From Halichondria panicea (lineage: Eukaryota > Porifera > Demospongiae > Suberitida > Halichondriidae), in contig NC_087388.1 of the NCBI RefSeq assembly GCF_963675165.1, positions 5,089,047-5,153,046 on the forward strand: 64,000 bases of DNA. Direction: 5' to 3'. Position numbers and translations under genes: made by a program. A model generated the notes under the pieces. It saw nothing but the letters and a program-made list of their open reading frames with translations. It made no database searches and had not been told where the DNA came from. Positions 1 through 12,500 of the stretch are shown one piece after another. Within the stretch, counting starts at the first letter, position 1. Every line of letters starts with the position of its first letter.

Positions 1-76
1 AATTCTATAGACATAATTATGCATAGGTATTGCATTTTTTACTCCCAATTCATCTTTTACCCTTCTCTCTTCTCAG

Positions 77-497
77 GTTATAGAAACCTACCAGGCCGAA
101 GGGTTCGCTTTCCTTCTGAAAGCGTTCAACTGTCCCAACTATCTGGAGGACCTCACTGGACTCAGCCAGCTGTACGCCCAGACTTACGATGATCAGGTGT
201 GTACTCTATTACTGTAAATTAACGGACACATTAGGGAACAAAGTTTTGGCCGTTAGCACAAAGTATTCATTCCAAATTGTTTATTTGGGATCTGGATGCC
301 TCGTCTTTATATCACAGTAGGGGGTGGCGGTTAAGAGGAGTTCTATACTTAATTTCCAATCGCTGTAACTCATGATCAGAATGCGCATGTAGTAGTGTGA
401 GCTCTTTATGTATAATTATATACACCATCAATTGAATCACTTGAACCCATTCACATTCATACAGGTTTGGGAACTGAGTGAAGATGAAGAAGTTTAG
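77..497 (+). CDS. C-terminal two exons of an unrecognised protein (partial)
   Basis: Two plus-strand exons can be read: 77-196 (acceptor tctcag before it, donor gtgtgt after it, 40 codons, phase 0) and 465-497 (acceptor catacag, ends VWELSEDEEV then TAG). The visible 50 residues begin VIETYQAEGFAFLLKAFN and end in a very acidic tail. The rest of the gene lies left of the window. I do not recognise the family. The intact splice sites and continuous frame across the intron support a real gene end rather than a chance ORF. Confidence 0.6.
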
Positions 498-1130
498 ACA
501 ATTGCAATGTGCATCACAACAAAATAATAAGTAAAAGTATGAATTTAGAGTGTATTATTATGCATGCATGTTTAATTTAATGTGATAATTATATATTTTT
601 ATCTATTCGAAGCAATGAACTATGATTGTGAGCAACTGCATGAGCAAGTAATTGTTATTGCGCTCCTCCACTGTCACGTACCTGTATAGTCTCGCTAGGT
701 CTGCTATGAGAGATGCCAAATGTAGCACTTACGACAATATTCCACCATTCGAATGAGTTATTAATTTCTTTGCTTTCTCATGTTTTTTTCTAAACAAGTT
801 ATTGTATACGTACATACATGCATGCACCGAGGCATAAATGAAACACACATGTACCTTCTAGATCTACAACATTTCCCCAGTCAGGGCCATGCATATTTAC
901 AACCTTCATGCTGCTCCACTTATAATGGTATATAGTATATAAGTATATAGAGCCACTTTAGATCAGATTGACAGCTGCATGAGGTGAGGTGGATTTTATT
1001 ATCTAACTAGTAACTAGTAACTAAGCTATAGACTAACTACTGAAAGGTTTCACTAAGTATTAGATCTAGATCTACAAAAATTAATACCATGCACTATATG
1101 CAAGATATGCATTGTATTTACTATCAAAGT

Positions 1131-1192
1131 TCAAGAGACAGAGCTTCTTTAGGAGCTTCCCTCAGTTGGCTTCCCTTTGGCCTCAGATACCT
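1131..1192 (-). pseudogene. Relic of an RMDN-family last exon
   Basis: On the minus strand this stretch resembles the last exon of the two intact RMDN genes at 26440-29187, which encodes a short Lys/Glu-rich tail ending KLLKKL. Here the frame is broken and the terminal stop has moved. Flanking intron-like sequence (aaatatacacacaa) also matches the sequence next to the intact copies. I read it as a decayed 3' end left by local duplication. The surrounding stretch 498-2467 otherwise shows no gene. Confidence 0.5.
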
Positions 1193-2424
1193 GCATAGGA
1201 AATATACACACAACTGACAAAGTAAGCTCAGAATAATTACGATGCAGGGACTGGTTAGGTATAAATCCTTTGGAGATGGTGTATAACTGTTGCTCGGAAA
1301 CCAGTCAATGCTTTATAGTAACCTGGCATAGCTATGTGTGGGATCTGATCATCATGTGTGTACATTGTCTCAAAACACATAGATTTCATGTGCTGTGTAT
1401 AGCTACTGCATGAGCAACAGTAATTATCTTTCTTTCCTTTTTGTTAGATTACATGCTGATACGTTCAATCATGTGCCTCCCCAAATCTATTTACTGCTAC
1501 ATTTTGTCTTGCTCCTTCTTGGCAGTTCGCTGAGGAACCTGCATGACCTCTCAGGATTTTGCTTGACACATGCCCCTGATGGTATATAGGTATCATTATT
1601 TTGGGAACGAAGAAAATTAATCTCGGTGAAGTAGCTGGAGGTACACAAAGCGCTTTTTCATGCTTATACCTATATATAATACCATGCATATACAATTAAG
1701 TTTCTCTGCGATTTTAATCGAGGCTTACTTTTAACAACACGAGGGCTAACATGAATAATTCATGAGAATTATTTTGCTGTCTGTAAATAGTCCAAGAGCA
1801 GTTCTGCTGCTAAACATGCATCGAATTTCATCTCATACTTGAGGCCATTACACTATACTTATATAGTTGCAGCCTTAGCTGGTACTTTCGTTTCCAATCC
1901 CTCTTCTATACTCTATCTATAGAAATTTTCAAATTTGCCTTCAACCTTCTTCAACCAGCTTGAGTCAGCAATTGTCTTATTTTTGGCATCCCTGAGCATT
2001 TACTTTATGTTATCTCTCTTGTATTGAATCGTAGTGGGAAGTGCAGCAACCACGAAATTTAAGACTCAATCCAAGTTTCTGGCTCATTGCTTTGAGTATC
2101 ACTTTCTAGTGTGACGGGTTTTGTTAATTCGCTATACTAGCTAGTATATAGAGTGTTGCAATCTTTTGCAGCCTTTTGGCTTAGCTAAGATAGCTACTTT
2201 AAGATAGCTACTTTACGTGCACATTCCTCTGGGTTGCTCTGCTGCACTGCTATGAATATTATTATTCTCCAGTGGGTTGACATGGCTAAACCACAGCATT
2301 ACTGCATGAGATGCAAACGGAAGTGTAACCAAGCACGTGAATGATTCTGCAATCTGATAAGGCGCCACTATAACAACTCCTTTGCCCCACACCCACACCC
2401 ACACATGCACACAACCTACACAAG

Positions 2425-2452
2425 CACACACACACACACACACACACACACC
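2425..2452. repeat. (CA)n microsatellite
   Basis: Uninterrupted CA dinucleotides just downstream of the kelch exon on the minus strand. Confidence 0.9.
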
Positions 2453-2467
2453 ACACTCGTACACGCT

Positions 2468-3522
2468 TCAGCTATGGAACTTACCAACGCCCCCCCCCTT
2501 GAACGCGACAGCTTCCCTCTCAGACTGTAGTGGGGCCTGACAGACTTGCTCTGGCTTGTCACTGGGAATGATGGCAAACTCTACAGAATCAGTACATGTT
2601 CCATTAGGTCTATCATACCCTCCAACAGTCATTATCCTGTCTTCAAAAGCAGCAGCAAAAGCAAAACATCGAGGCTCAGACAATTGACCTTTCAGCTCCT
2701 TCCAAACATTCTCACCAGTGTGATAGACGTAGACAAGCTTCGTTCCTTTTGGCTGAACTGTCTCTGCATCTGACTTCCAACCTCCAATTGCCAGTATGTG
2801 ATTGCAAAATGACACACATGCAGAATCATAAAATTCCAAATCTTTTATTGTGTTGAAAATGCCTTGATCGTTGCTGTTAGATTCAACAAGCTGTGACACT
2901 GTAGCTACACAAGCACTTCTGATTGGATCAAAAAGAGACACATATCCTCCTAGTATGTAAAGCACACCATTGCACACACAGCCTGAAGCACGAAACACTT
3001 TGTAAGGAAGACGGGCAACCTCACGCCATACCTTGTCTTGATACGTAATGATTAAAACATCGACTGTGTTTACTGGTCCATGAGCACTGTTACCACCAGC
3101 TATGATTAGGCAGCCATCGCTAAACACAACTGTCACTTGGCTTCGTTTCGTCCTCAATTTTGGGTAAATTGAGCGTGTCCATTCTCTATCGGTCAACTGA
3201 TAGATAGCATCTGTAAACTCACCTTCGTCTTCATTTTGTCGATGAATTTTACGCTTGATTCCACCGATTGTGTAAAGAAGGAATTGGTAAGCTCCTTTGT
3301 AAGGGACAGGCAACACAACCAAAGAAGTATTTCTGACAAGGCAATCGGCACGTGTTGACCATCCCCTCGTCAAATTGTATGAATAGATGTTCCTGTTGTG
3401 ATAGGGCCTGAAGTATGCCGTGTCACCGTAAACTGCAGCATCGATGGGGCTGGACATTCGGAGAGCTGAAATATCTCTCCGAGTGTTCCACTGCAGATCA
3501 TGTGGGAAGTCACTGGGCCCAG
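2468..3522 (-). CDS. Kelch-repeat propeller exon of the giant gene
   Basis: One 1,055-nt exon encodes the C-terminal kelch module. Regularly spaced double-glycine blade motifs are visible: TIGGIKRK, IIAGGNSAHG, YILGGYVSLF, AIGGWKSD and TVGGYDRP, with Trp and Tyr/Phe at the expected following positions. About six blades would form a beta-propeller, normally a protein-binding surface. The acceptor is TTGCAG before CTGGGCCC. The exon ends at TGA (2470-2468), preceded by a potential donor TTG/GTAAGT, so the final residues are uncertain. It joins in phase 1 to the small linker exon 3763-3584. Confidence 0.85.
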
Positions 3523-6500
3523 CTGCAAGGGTGCATGAAACAATAATCCAACATGCCATGGAACAAAGATTAAATGTATTTACCATGAGTTGGGCTGTTG
3601 AGACTGGTCATTGAGGCAATTGAAGAGCCACGGTGTTCCTTTGATAGCCCATCTCTGGAAATGGACATGTAATCACCTGATTGCCCACTCGGTTTTGATA
3701 CATCCTCTGATGCACTGAACGTTCTTGGAGTGGCTGGCAAAGTGAGACCTCTCATGGATTGTGCTGCATGATAAACATAAAAAGTGCAGACTTTTAATCA
3801 TTATAAATACCGAGGGTGAAGGGGACACATGCAGTCAGATATACTGAGGCTTACATAAACATTGAAAAGACGAGGAAGGTTTGACATTTATATATGACAA
3901 GACAGCCTACCTATATTCTCAGCAATTTTTCTCTGATCTACAAATCGCGAGCAAAGGGCTCGGATAATGTCCTGCCAGGTTGTCGATTGACCGTTTCGCA
4001 GCCAGTGAGACAACGTCTCTCGTAGACATGCTCTGCAATCAGAATTCCCATTATTAGCTTTAATCTGCCTCAAAGTAAATTCATCAACCTTCAAAGCGAA
4101 GCCGAAGTAGTACCACTTATCTGCCGTATAAATAACAGCATCAAAAACATCGTGCAGATCGTCAATAGAGAGCACATTTCCTCCTATTGTACGGTCAGTA
4201 GAAAAGCCACTCCAATCTCGTCCAATGTGGTCAGAGACTTCTTTGATGAGTGCATCCACTGACTCAACAGCATGATCAATATCTGATGGGGGGTCTATTG
4301 CAATGGGACTACAGGACAGAGCACATCTCTTAAGTTCTTGAACAATTTCATCATGTTCTTGATGCTCCTCACTGGTTTTAAACAAGCAATTGTAGAGTAA
4401 GCCAAAACCATTTTTACCTCCATTTTTGTTTGTTAAGTTGAGCAGATTAGTTATTTTGGTTGAATTGTCAAGATAGAGCGATTGTACGGAATCGATGTCA
4501 GACATACGTACCAGACGATATTTTAGCAAGTATGGAAGGAGTGTGGCTACACTAGTATTGTGCATAAGGTTGGGGAGACACTTTTTAAAAACATCTTCAG
4601 TCATGGAATACCTTTGCTTAGTTAGTGACGCATCTGAAAAAAAAGAATAGTACTTGTATAAGCTCTATACATAAGTAGTGGCAGAAATGAGTGAGTATGA
4701 TAATCACCATGGAAAAAGGCCCCAGCAATAAACTCTTTATACCTGAAACAATCAGATTCGAGAAAATGTGCTGAACCTCCTCCCAGCTTGGGTTGTGATG
4801 AGTGTGGAACCATTTTCTTATCACCTCCATTAGTGCTGCATCCGTGTCTTGGCGGTACTGTAATGTTATGGTTTCCAGCACATCAATCTCCAAGTTGAAG
4901 AGCATTCCTACTTTGTACCATGAACTGGACCATAGAATGAGCTCAGCAAACACGTTGTGAACGGTAACTGTGTCAGAACCTTTAAGCAGAAAAGATAGGT
5001 AGATCATTAATTTTTATCAAACTAACTTACCATCATACGTCTTAGTAAACCAGATATCTTGAGCAGTAGAAACTGTAATTACTTCATTCGTAACAGAACA
5101 TCTCCAGTGATCCTCTTTGCTGAGAACGATCATGTGTGTGTTGTTATCCTGATCACATGTGCAGTGAAACCCAACGACAGGAAGAGCTTGACCAGAAATG
5201 TGAAACGTTTCGGCGGCTATGTTTAAACCAGTAACAATTGCAGTTCTGATAGATGGTAGAATCTCATGATCTTCCATTGAATTTATATAAACAGTCATTT
5301 CAGCATCTTCATTTCTATACAAAGTAATGAGAGCATTAACTCCGGGTAAAACAAACTGTGCACAGTTTTTGAAAAAACTTCGACCACGATTAATTTTCCA
5401 AGGCCATGGGTGACCATTGTACTGTGAGCACAAGTAGCACATGATGTACTCAAACGAGCCACGGGCTAATGAACACTGGATCACCAGTGGAGCAACTTTG
5501 GTGTCACTAACACCGAAAATAGAGCTGAAAGTTTCAACACTGACTTCTTCCCTCAGTAAGCATGGCATCAAAAAGAATGAATTTTCCAGCTCAATCAATA
5601 CGTTTAAATCTTTGAATAGGGAAATTGCATCTCTACATGTGAACAGTCCTTCAGCATACATTTCATTACAAGCTTCAATTGTACTGAGGGGAAAATAAGC
5701 ACTAATTAACCTTATTTTAGCAACTATTTTGAGCAATATGGTCGAATCTTTAAATATCACATTTGGAAGGACATTACCATAATAAAGAATCAAGCCATTC
5801 ATGTGCAAGTTAAGTAAGGCAATTTCCAGATCAGTAGGTGATAGTCCGATTTTAGTGGCAATAATCGATATCTCTTGCTTGCTAATAAATGGCCGATTGT
5901 ACTGTCGCATAAATTTTTTGATAGCATGACCAAGCGTGTAGAAGGATAGAGAAACGTGCTTCTGTTCACTCAAAGCCAACGATGATACTAGCTGTCGTTC
6001 GATATTTTCTGTCTCCCTCGACGATTTGCCTACTTCAAATACTGCTTGTTTTCCATCCTTAATAAGCTTTGCCTGTCCATTATCTGCAAAAAGAATCTCA
6101 TTCTTTCTCTCAATAGTAGTTTCAATCGATTCAAATTTTGTATGCTTACCAACGACCATCAGTTTTGTTGATAACATACTGATGTCTTTTATAATTTGCT
6201 GGCTAGTGACAGATATGCGTGTTTCTTCATCTCTGGTAACTGAAATTTCCTGAAGGAATATTTCTTCTTCAAGATCTTGTCTGATACTAATGCATTTAAT
6301 GCCTATGGTGATGGCTTTAAGGAAAATCGGAAGTACATCTAACAACCAAATATCAGAGTAGCATACGCAATTAATAATGTTCAAATTATCGTAATCTGTT
6401 GTAAGTGATCGATCGCGATTGACCATTAGTTGCAAAATATCTTCTATACATGTTAATAAAGTCTCTTCAGGAATTGGTTTATAGGTTAGAGAAGTGGAAG

Positions 6501-9500
6501 CAAGTATCGATTTTGGCACGTCAACTTCTTTTTCAATAGATTGAGCGACCTTTTCTTGCTTACTTCGTTTAGTTTCAGGGTTTTCATGTGATAATACCTC
6601 TTTGGATCCTTGTTGTGTGGAATGTTCATCCGACTCGTCATTTCCGCTTGATGCTTCTTTGGGTCCTTGTAGTACAGAAGGTTCTTCTGACTCGTCTAAC
6701 TTTGGAGTCTGTACTGCAGCATTACAAGCAAACACCATATCCAAATCATCATCGTGTAAAGGTTTAATCTTTTCATCACTGACGGTATAATAACTAAATT
6801 CAATGTCATCTGCTCCAGATTGAATGGGATCCAATGAGTGTGGTGATTCAAAAGGAGTAAAGTTTTTATCCATAATCATTTGCTTGCAAGCATTGACATC
6901 TGATCCTGGCACACCCGTGAAAAGAATTGTTGTGAACCGCAGACCAAACTTATTTTCTTTCATTGCAGCCTCAAATCTAGCCTCAGCATCTGTAAGGAAT
7001 TAGGAATAATTGGCTGTGCACTATAATACAGACACCATTATAATTATATACCTTTTAGAGTGGCTATCTTTGGGTGGTGTTCATCAGTCAACCATATTTT
7101 TTGAGCAGTAGTGAGCTCCATTTGTTTGCCGACATGTTCACCACATGATACATGATTATCCGTTGCAAACGGCAAATATTTGAGAAAATTGGTGCTAGAT
7201 GAATGTTCAGAGCAAGAACACAAAAATGTTAAGCGTATCGACTTGGTATTGACAACTCTTTGCAGCTGCACGTTAAGAGTAGATACAATTTGAAGACATA
7301 GGTCATGGTGGGGAATATTGTCATCAGTAAGTCCATCAAAGTGAGCTCGAACACAGTCAATAAACTCAGTGAACACAAGTCGGAATTGGTTATTAATTTC
7401 GAATGACACTATGTTCTTACAATTTATAAAATCAGGTGACAGTTTCCATATTATACTGCCTTTTTTGATTCCAGAAAGTACGGTCATTAGTCTTGGAAAA
7501 AAACCTGGTGATACAAACTTGGATTTGGGAACCAAAAAGAGAGGTGCCACTTCTAAATCGGCTTGTAATACAGAACAAGCTGAAATGCTCGCTTTAAATA
7601 CATGCTGATGATTAGGACAAATGGGAAGTACCTGGAGCATGGACGGAATAAAGTAGCCTTCCAGTAGAGGTATTGCTAAATGGTGCTCTTCAAAGAAGCT
7701 AAGAATCCATGATAGCGGGATACCTGTCTTACTATCCGCTAGGAGCTTTTCACAAACTTGCACATTAAGAATACCCTGTGTTTGAAGCTGCTTCCATTGC
7801 TCAGGGAGATCAGTATACACTTGGGGGTCAAGAATAGTTCCAAGAATGGAAAGTAAATTCTTAGGCTCAACAAAAACATATTCTTGGAGATTTTTCTTGT
7901 CGTGATACCATATGAAGATACCAAGTTCATGAAAATAGCAGAGAGCTGCTCTAAGATCTGTTTTGTGCAAATCAGCTATTTTACTAGCCTTTTCAAATGC
8001 CACAACTCCTGTGCAAGGCTTTTGTAAGCGTGATTCTCGTTCTAGATCGATCTTGAAATCAATCCATTTTCTAGGTATCTTTGCTTTGGCACTCTTTGTG
8101 CAGGAAACTATTTGCTCTCGCAAAGTTTTCATTCCAGGATCATCATCATACTTTGCTCCCGATTGTGTGTTGTCTATCTCAAACATAACAGAGTTGGGTG
8201 CAGAAGTTGAAGGTAAGATTACGTTTTCAAGAAAGTCTGTTTCCAGATTATCTTTTAACCGAAACAATACTTGTTCCAAGTCTTGCTGCTTGTCTTCAGA
8301 ATCTAATTTAATTTGGTCTTTGAAAGTGCCGATAAAGGCTACTTTGGGGAATGCCGTTTCATTAGCTGCTTCGAATACTCTCTTCTTCAATATATCTGGA
8401 AGGTTGCTAAGATGCAGATCAAATGAAGTAGAATCTATAAAGGAAAGGCATCGATACAGATAATCAGTAGATGTGTAAGGCGCCTCTCTCTCTATTTCAA
8501 GTGGGAAGGTAGGTCTAATGGAAGCGTTGGAATTATCCAACAGGTCACATAGTCGAACAACAATGCCATAAATGGATCTAAATTTGGCGAAGCAAGGAAG
8601 AAGATCTTGAAACATTGGTTGCCCTCCTGTGTCCCAGAGAGTGAGATAAATCTTATCTGGGTCGCTCTTATAAACGCTGTCGTACTTTTCAAACACCACA
8701 GTTCTTTTATTGGAGTCCACTGTACTTTCAAATGTTTCTTGATATAAAAGTTCCTGCTCCATTATGATCGTGCTTTTCTCCTCATTATTAAAGGGAATGT
8801 TCTGAAGATGCTTTCTAATGGACGTCTTTCCCACTCCAGTGTGTCCAATGAGAAACATGTGCAAATGTGGTACCTCCAAATATTCAGAGTCCGCTAGAGT
8901 ATCAATCAGTTCCAGCCTGGTTTTCTCCAGATCTAAAAGTAATGTGAATAAAATGTGACAAACACGCTTGGTTATCGTATATAGATATACCTACCTAGTA
9001 TGTGTTCTAGTTCTTTGGCAACATCTGTTATACTTAGACAGCCTGGTTTATCGTCAGAGAACCACTTGTGCTTGAAAATGTTGAAGAGAATGTGGTTTTC
9101 AGGTAGTTCAGAGTTGATGCTGTACTGTTTAAGATGGACCATCACAAGAAGAGTATCTTTAAGCCAATTCAACACAGGTTGAGTTTTAGGTTCTAATTGA
9201 TGGAAGTACGAATGCTCATACATAGGTAAAAATATTGCTTTTGTGTCATCTGTACTAGCTTTGTGTACAAAGAGAGATTCTGTAGTCAATTGAATCGTAA
9301 TACTCGACGAGAACCCAAGAACACTAATAGAAGCATTCCATAATAATGATAGTTGCTGCATTTCAGATACGGTCTCAGAGGAAAAGCAATACTCTTTGAA
9401 TGGCTGCTCAACTTCAAACAGGATAATGGGGTGGGAAGAGAGTTTAGTATCAAAATGAACACATTTTGCTGGAATTACATTGGGTTTATTCTGTTGCACA

Positions 9501-12500
9501 TCTTCAATAAATTCACTAAATTTCAGTATATCATCCTTGCCATTGTATTTTAATCCCATACACTGCTGCCCATTGTGAAGAGCTTTCCAGAGCGAGCACG
9601 GAGACACATCTAGGTCCATTTCCTCTTGTAGTTCAAGTTCATTCTCACAAATATTGGTGAGAATTTGATCATAGGTTACTTCCACTTTAGATCCAGGACC
9701 TACAATAAAATCAACTATTAGAATAATGCACAACAAATAATTTACTCGCCTGTAGAGGTGTATTCAAGGTCCGTGGTATCAATATCTGCCTCTTCTCCAT
9801 CACGTGTCTCATTGTCTGCTTCACTACAAGTACTGCTGATCTCACTATTACCGAGACAAGACACAGAACCTGCATAAATTAACAGAACGTAACATCTGTT
9901 GGCTAGACTATCTAATTATGCACACAGTTAGACAGCTAGAGAGTTGACAATTTGACATTCTGCAATAAAGACACACGTACCCGAGTCTTTCAGTCCAACT
10001 TCCTCTGGATCAACTTCAAATAGAGTTTGCTCCATTATAGTTACTTTGAGGAAGCCATGTGCTTTGAGCTGAGATTTCTGATATTGTGACAGCTGATGGA
10101 TTTCCCCAAAGTAAGGAGGTGCTCCGAATATAAGCTCAGTACAGCCTTCTCTTGCTCGTTTGAAACATAAATTGTATTTTGAGGCGCCAAGAATATTTGT
10201 GAAAAAATGCTTCAGATGTTGGATCACTTCATAGGAAAGCTGGTTATACTGTAAGTCTGTTTTGCAATTCACTTCAACTTCTTTTATAGGATTATCATGT
10301 TGACCTGTATTCTTAGTTGTATCAAAAATAAAACGACGTCGACTAACATACATTTTAAAATTCTCTTCGTAGTCACTTAAAACTGAATCATGTTTACTGC
10401 TGTTTTTAGTGAAGAGAAATTCATTTCGTAGATCTTCAATTAATTCATAGTCAAACCATGAACAGCAGTAATGGTTTAGCAAATAGTGTTCAACATCATC
10501 AAAAGTTTGGAGACTATCCAAGCAATCTACAGCTATAGCTTGTGTAGAGAAATACCACTTTTTCTTTAAAAAGTCCTGTAAAGTGATAATCAGATCACAA
10601 ACTTCAAATCTCCGTTGAATTTCTTTGATTGTGTCGATTACTAATGCGCGAAACTTTTGATACATTTGTTCTAATGACAAAAAATCTCGAATCACTGCTC
10701 CACTGCTCTCTGTACACAAACAAATTTCACATAATTATAGATTGTATATATATAGCGGTGCCATGCAGTGTACTGTTGTGCAAGCCATGCTATACTCTAT
10801 AACCTACCTTTTTTTTTAGCTAAGTACCGACATACATTATCAGCTGTCTTCCCTGCTCCGAGCTCGAGTATAATTTTCAGTAGAGCTATGTATGTCGCAT
10901 TTAAAGGATTATGTTTTGTCCAGAAAGAGAGGCACTGACTCATTGCAACTTGGCTACTTGTACACAGAGTGTTTAACACGTCCTGTTTTTCAGCTGAATC
11001 GAGGTTCATTAGTTCGGGATATAATCTAATATTGTCAAAATCTTTAGCCAAGAGAACACTATCTCTATCCCCTAGTTCACGGTTGAGTTGTGCACGAGTT
11101 AAATGGTGCCTTTCCATGAGCTCTTCAATAGTCACTATAAAGGATAAATCATTGGTTTCTGTAAAACCTTTCATAAAACGAACACAACATGAGACTATTG
11201 TCGTTGAAAAAGAGAAGCCTCTCTGCGACCAGAAATTGAGGCTATACCATCAATAATAGAAAAATATATAGTTCTTTATAATTATTATACTGTTAGGTGC
11301 GCTTGCCACATGCAGGGTAGATCTATCAGACTTTTAATTCATAACAATTAAACAACCAATCTCTATTTTTTTTTAGCATATGCATGCATGACTAAAGGGG
11401 ACAAATCAGTGGCAGAGGAAGTATGACATGCGTTACGTGCACCTCAGTATAATTAACAATCCACGTTTAAGCAAATTAACAACTAGAGTGCACGAAAAGT
11501 GTCCATCTCAGCGATCCACATGGTCATTTTCTCTAAAATTTGACTAGTGAAAGAAAGTATACTAACTTATATATCGGCAGTATGGAGGAGTTAACTCAAG
11601 TTCGTTGCAGTCTTTCGTAACAGTTTACACTCTTTGAAGGTGATGTGAGCTTGCTAGAACCATAGAAGGAAACGGAAGTAGCGTCGTCATGTAATATTTT
11701 ACACATTGCATTTGCAGCATGGCATCAGAGAGCCTTTGATATCAATCCGTGTTACGGTTGCACAACACGCGGGAAACAATGTTTCATGAATTATGAATTA
11801 TGATCACTGTAAGTTAATCAGAGCCCCCCTAAAACGTCATTCTCGTGCCCGCTAATGGTGAGCATCAGTTGGAAAAGATCTCATGACGTCAGAGTGAAAA
11901 AACGCTCATTCTTTACAAGACAACGTGTATGTTAGAGAAGCAGATACCAATTCACAATGGATGCCTGGAGTGATTGTATCGAAACAAGGGAATCTGACTT
12001 ATGAAGTGAGACTAGAAGACAAACGAATAGTCAGGAAACGTGGATCATGTTCAAAGTCGCACTTCATCTTTCAAGGAACCGTCGCTGTGGTGAACTAGAA
12101 CATTCTGTGACTGGTTTAATTAAGAACTAGAACATTCTGTGGTAAAGGACCAGAACTTTATGTGTTAAGAACCTTCCAGAGGTTCAGTATTCTAGAACTT
12201 TGTGGGTGTTGTAGAACAATCTAGATCTTTGGTGCATGTGTCTGTATAAAATAGCTAGAGAAGGAGTTATGTTCAGTTCTGTTCTCATGTTAAAGTTATA
12301 GAAGACTCCTATTTACTTGGATCGTGTTCTGTTTAAGTCAACTGCGAGCCTTGGCGCAGCCGGGGGCGCATGACAATTGGTGGCAGCGGTGGGATAGTCG
12401 AAGACAGTGGTTTTTCGAGACCCACAAATTTGAGAAGCGAATGGTAGATCTGTATGTCGGTGACAAGGACTGGCAGAATCTACAACCTAGGAGAATCGGT

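Noticed and set aside
2213-2464. Short minus-strand ORF rich in Val/Cys downstream of the kelch exon
   Set aside because: Its composition comes from the (CA)n repeat. No splice support or homology.
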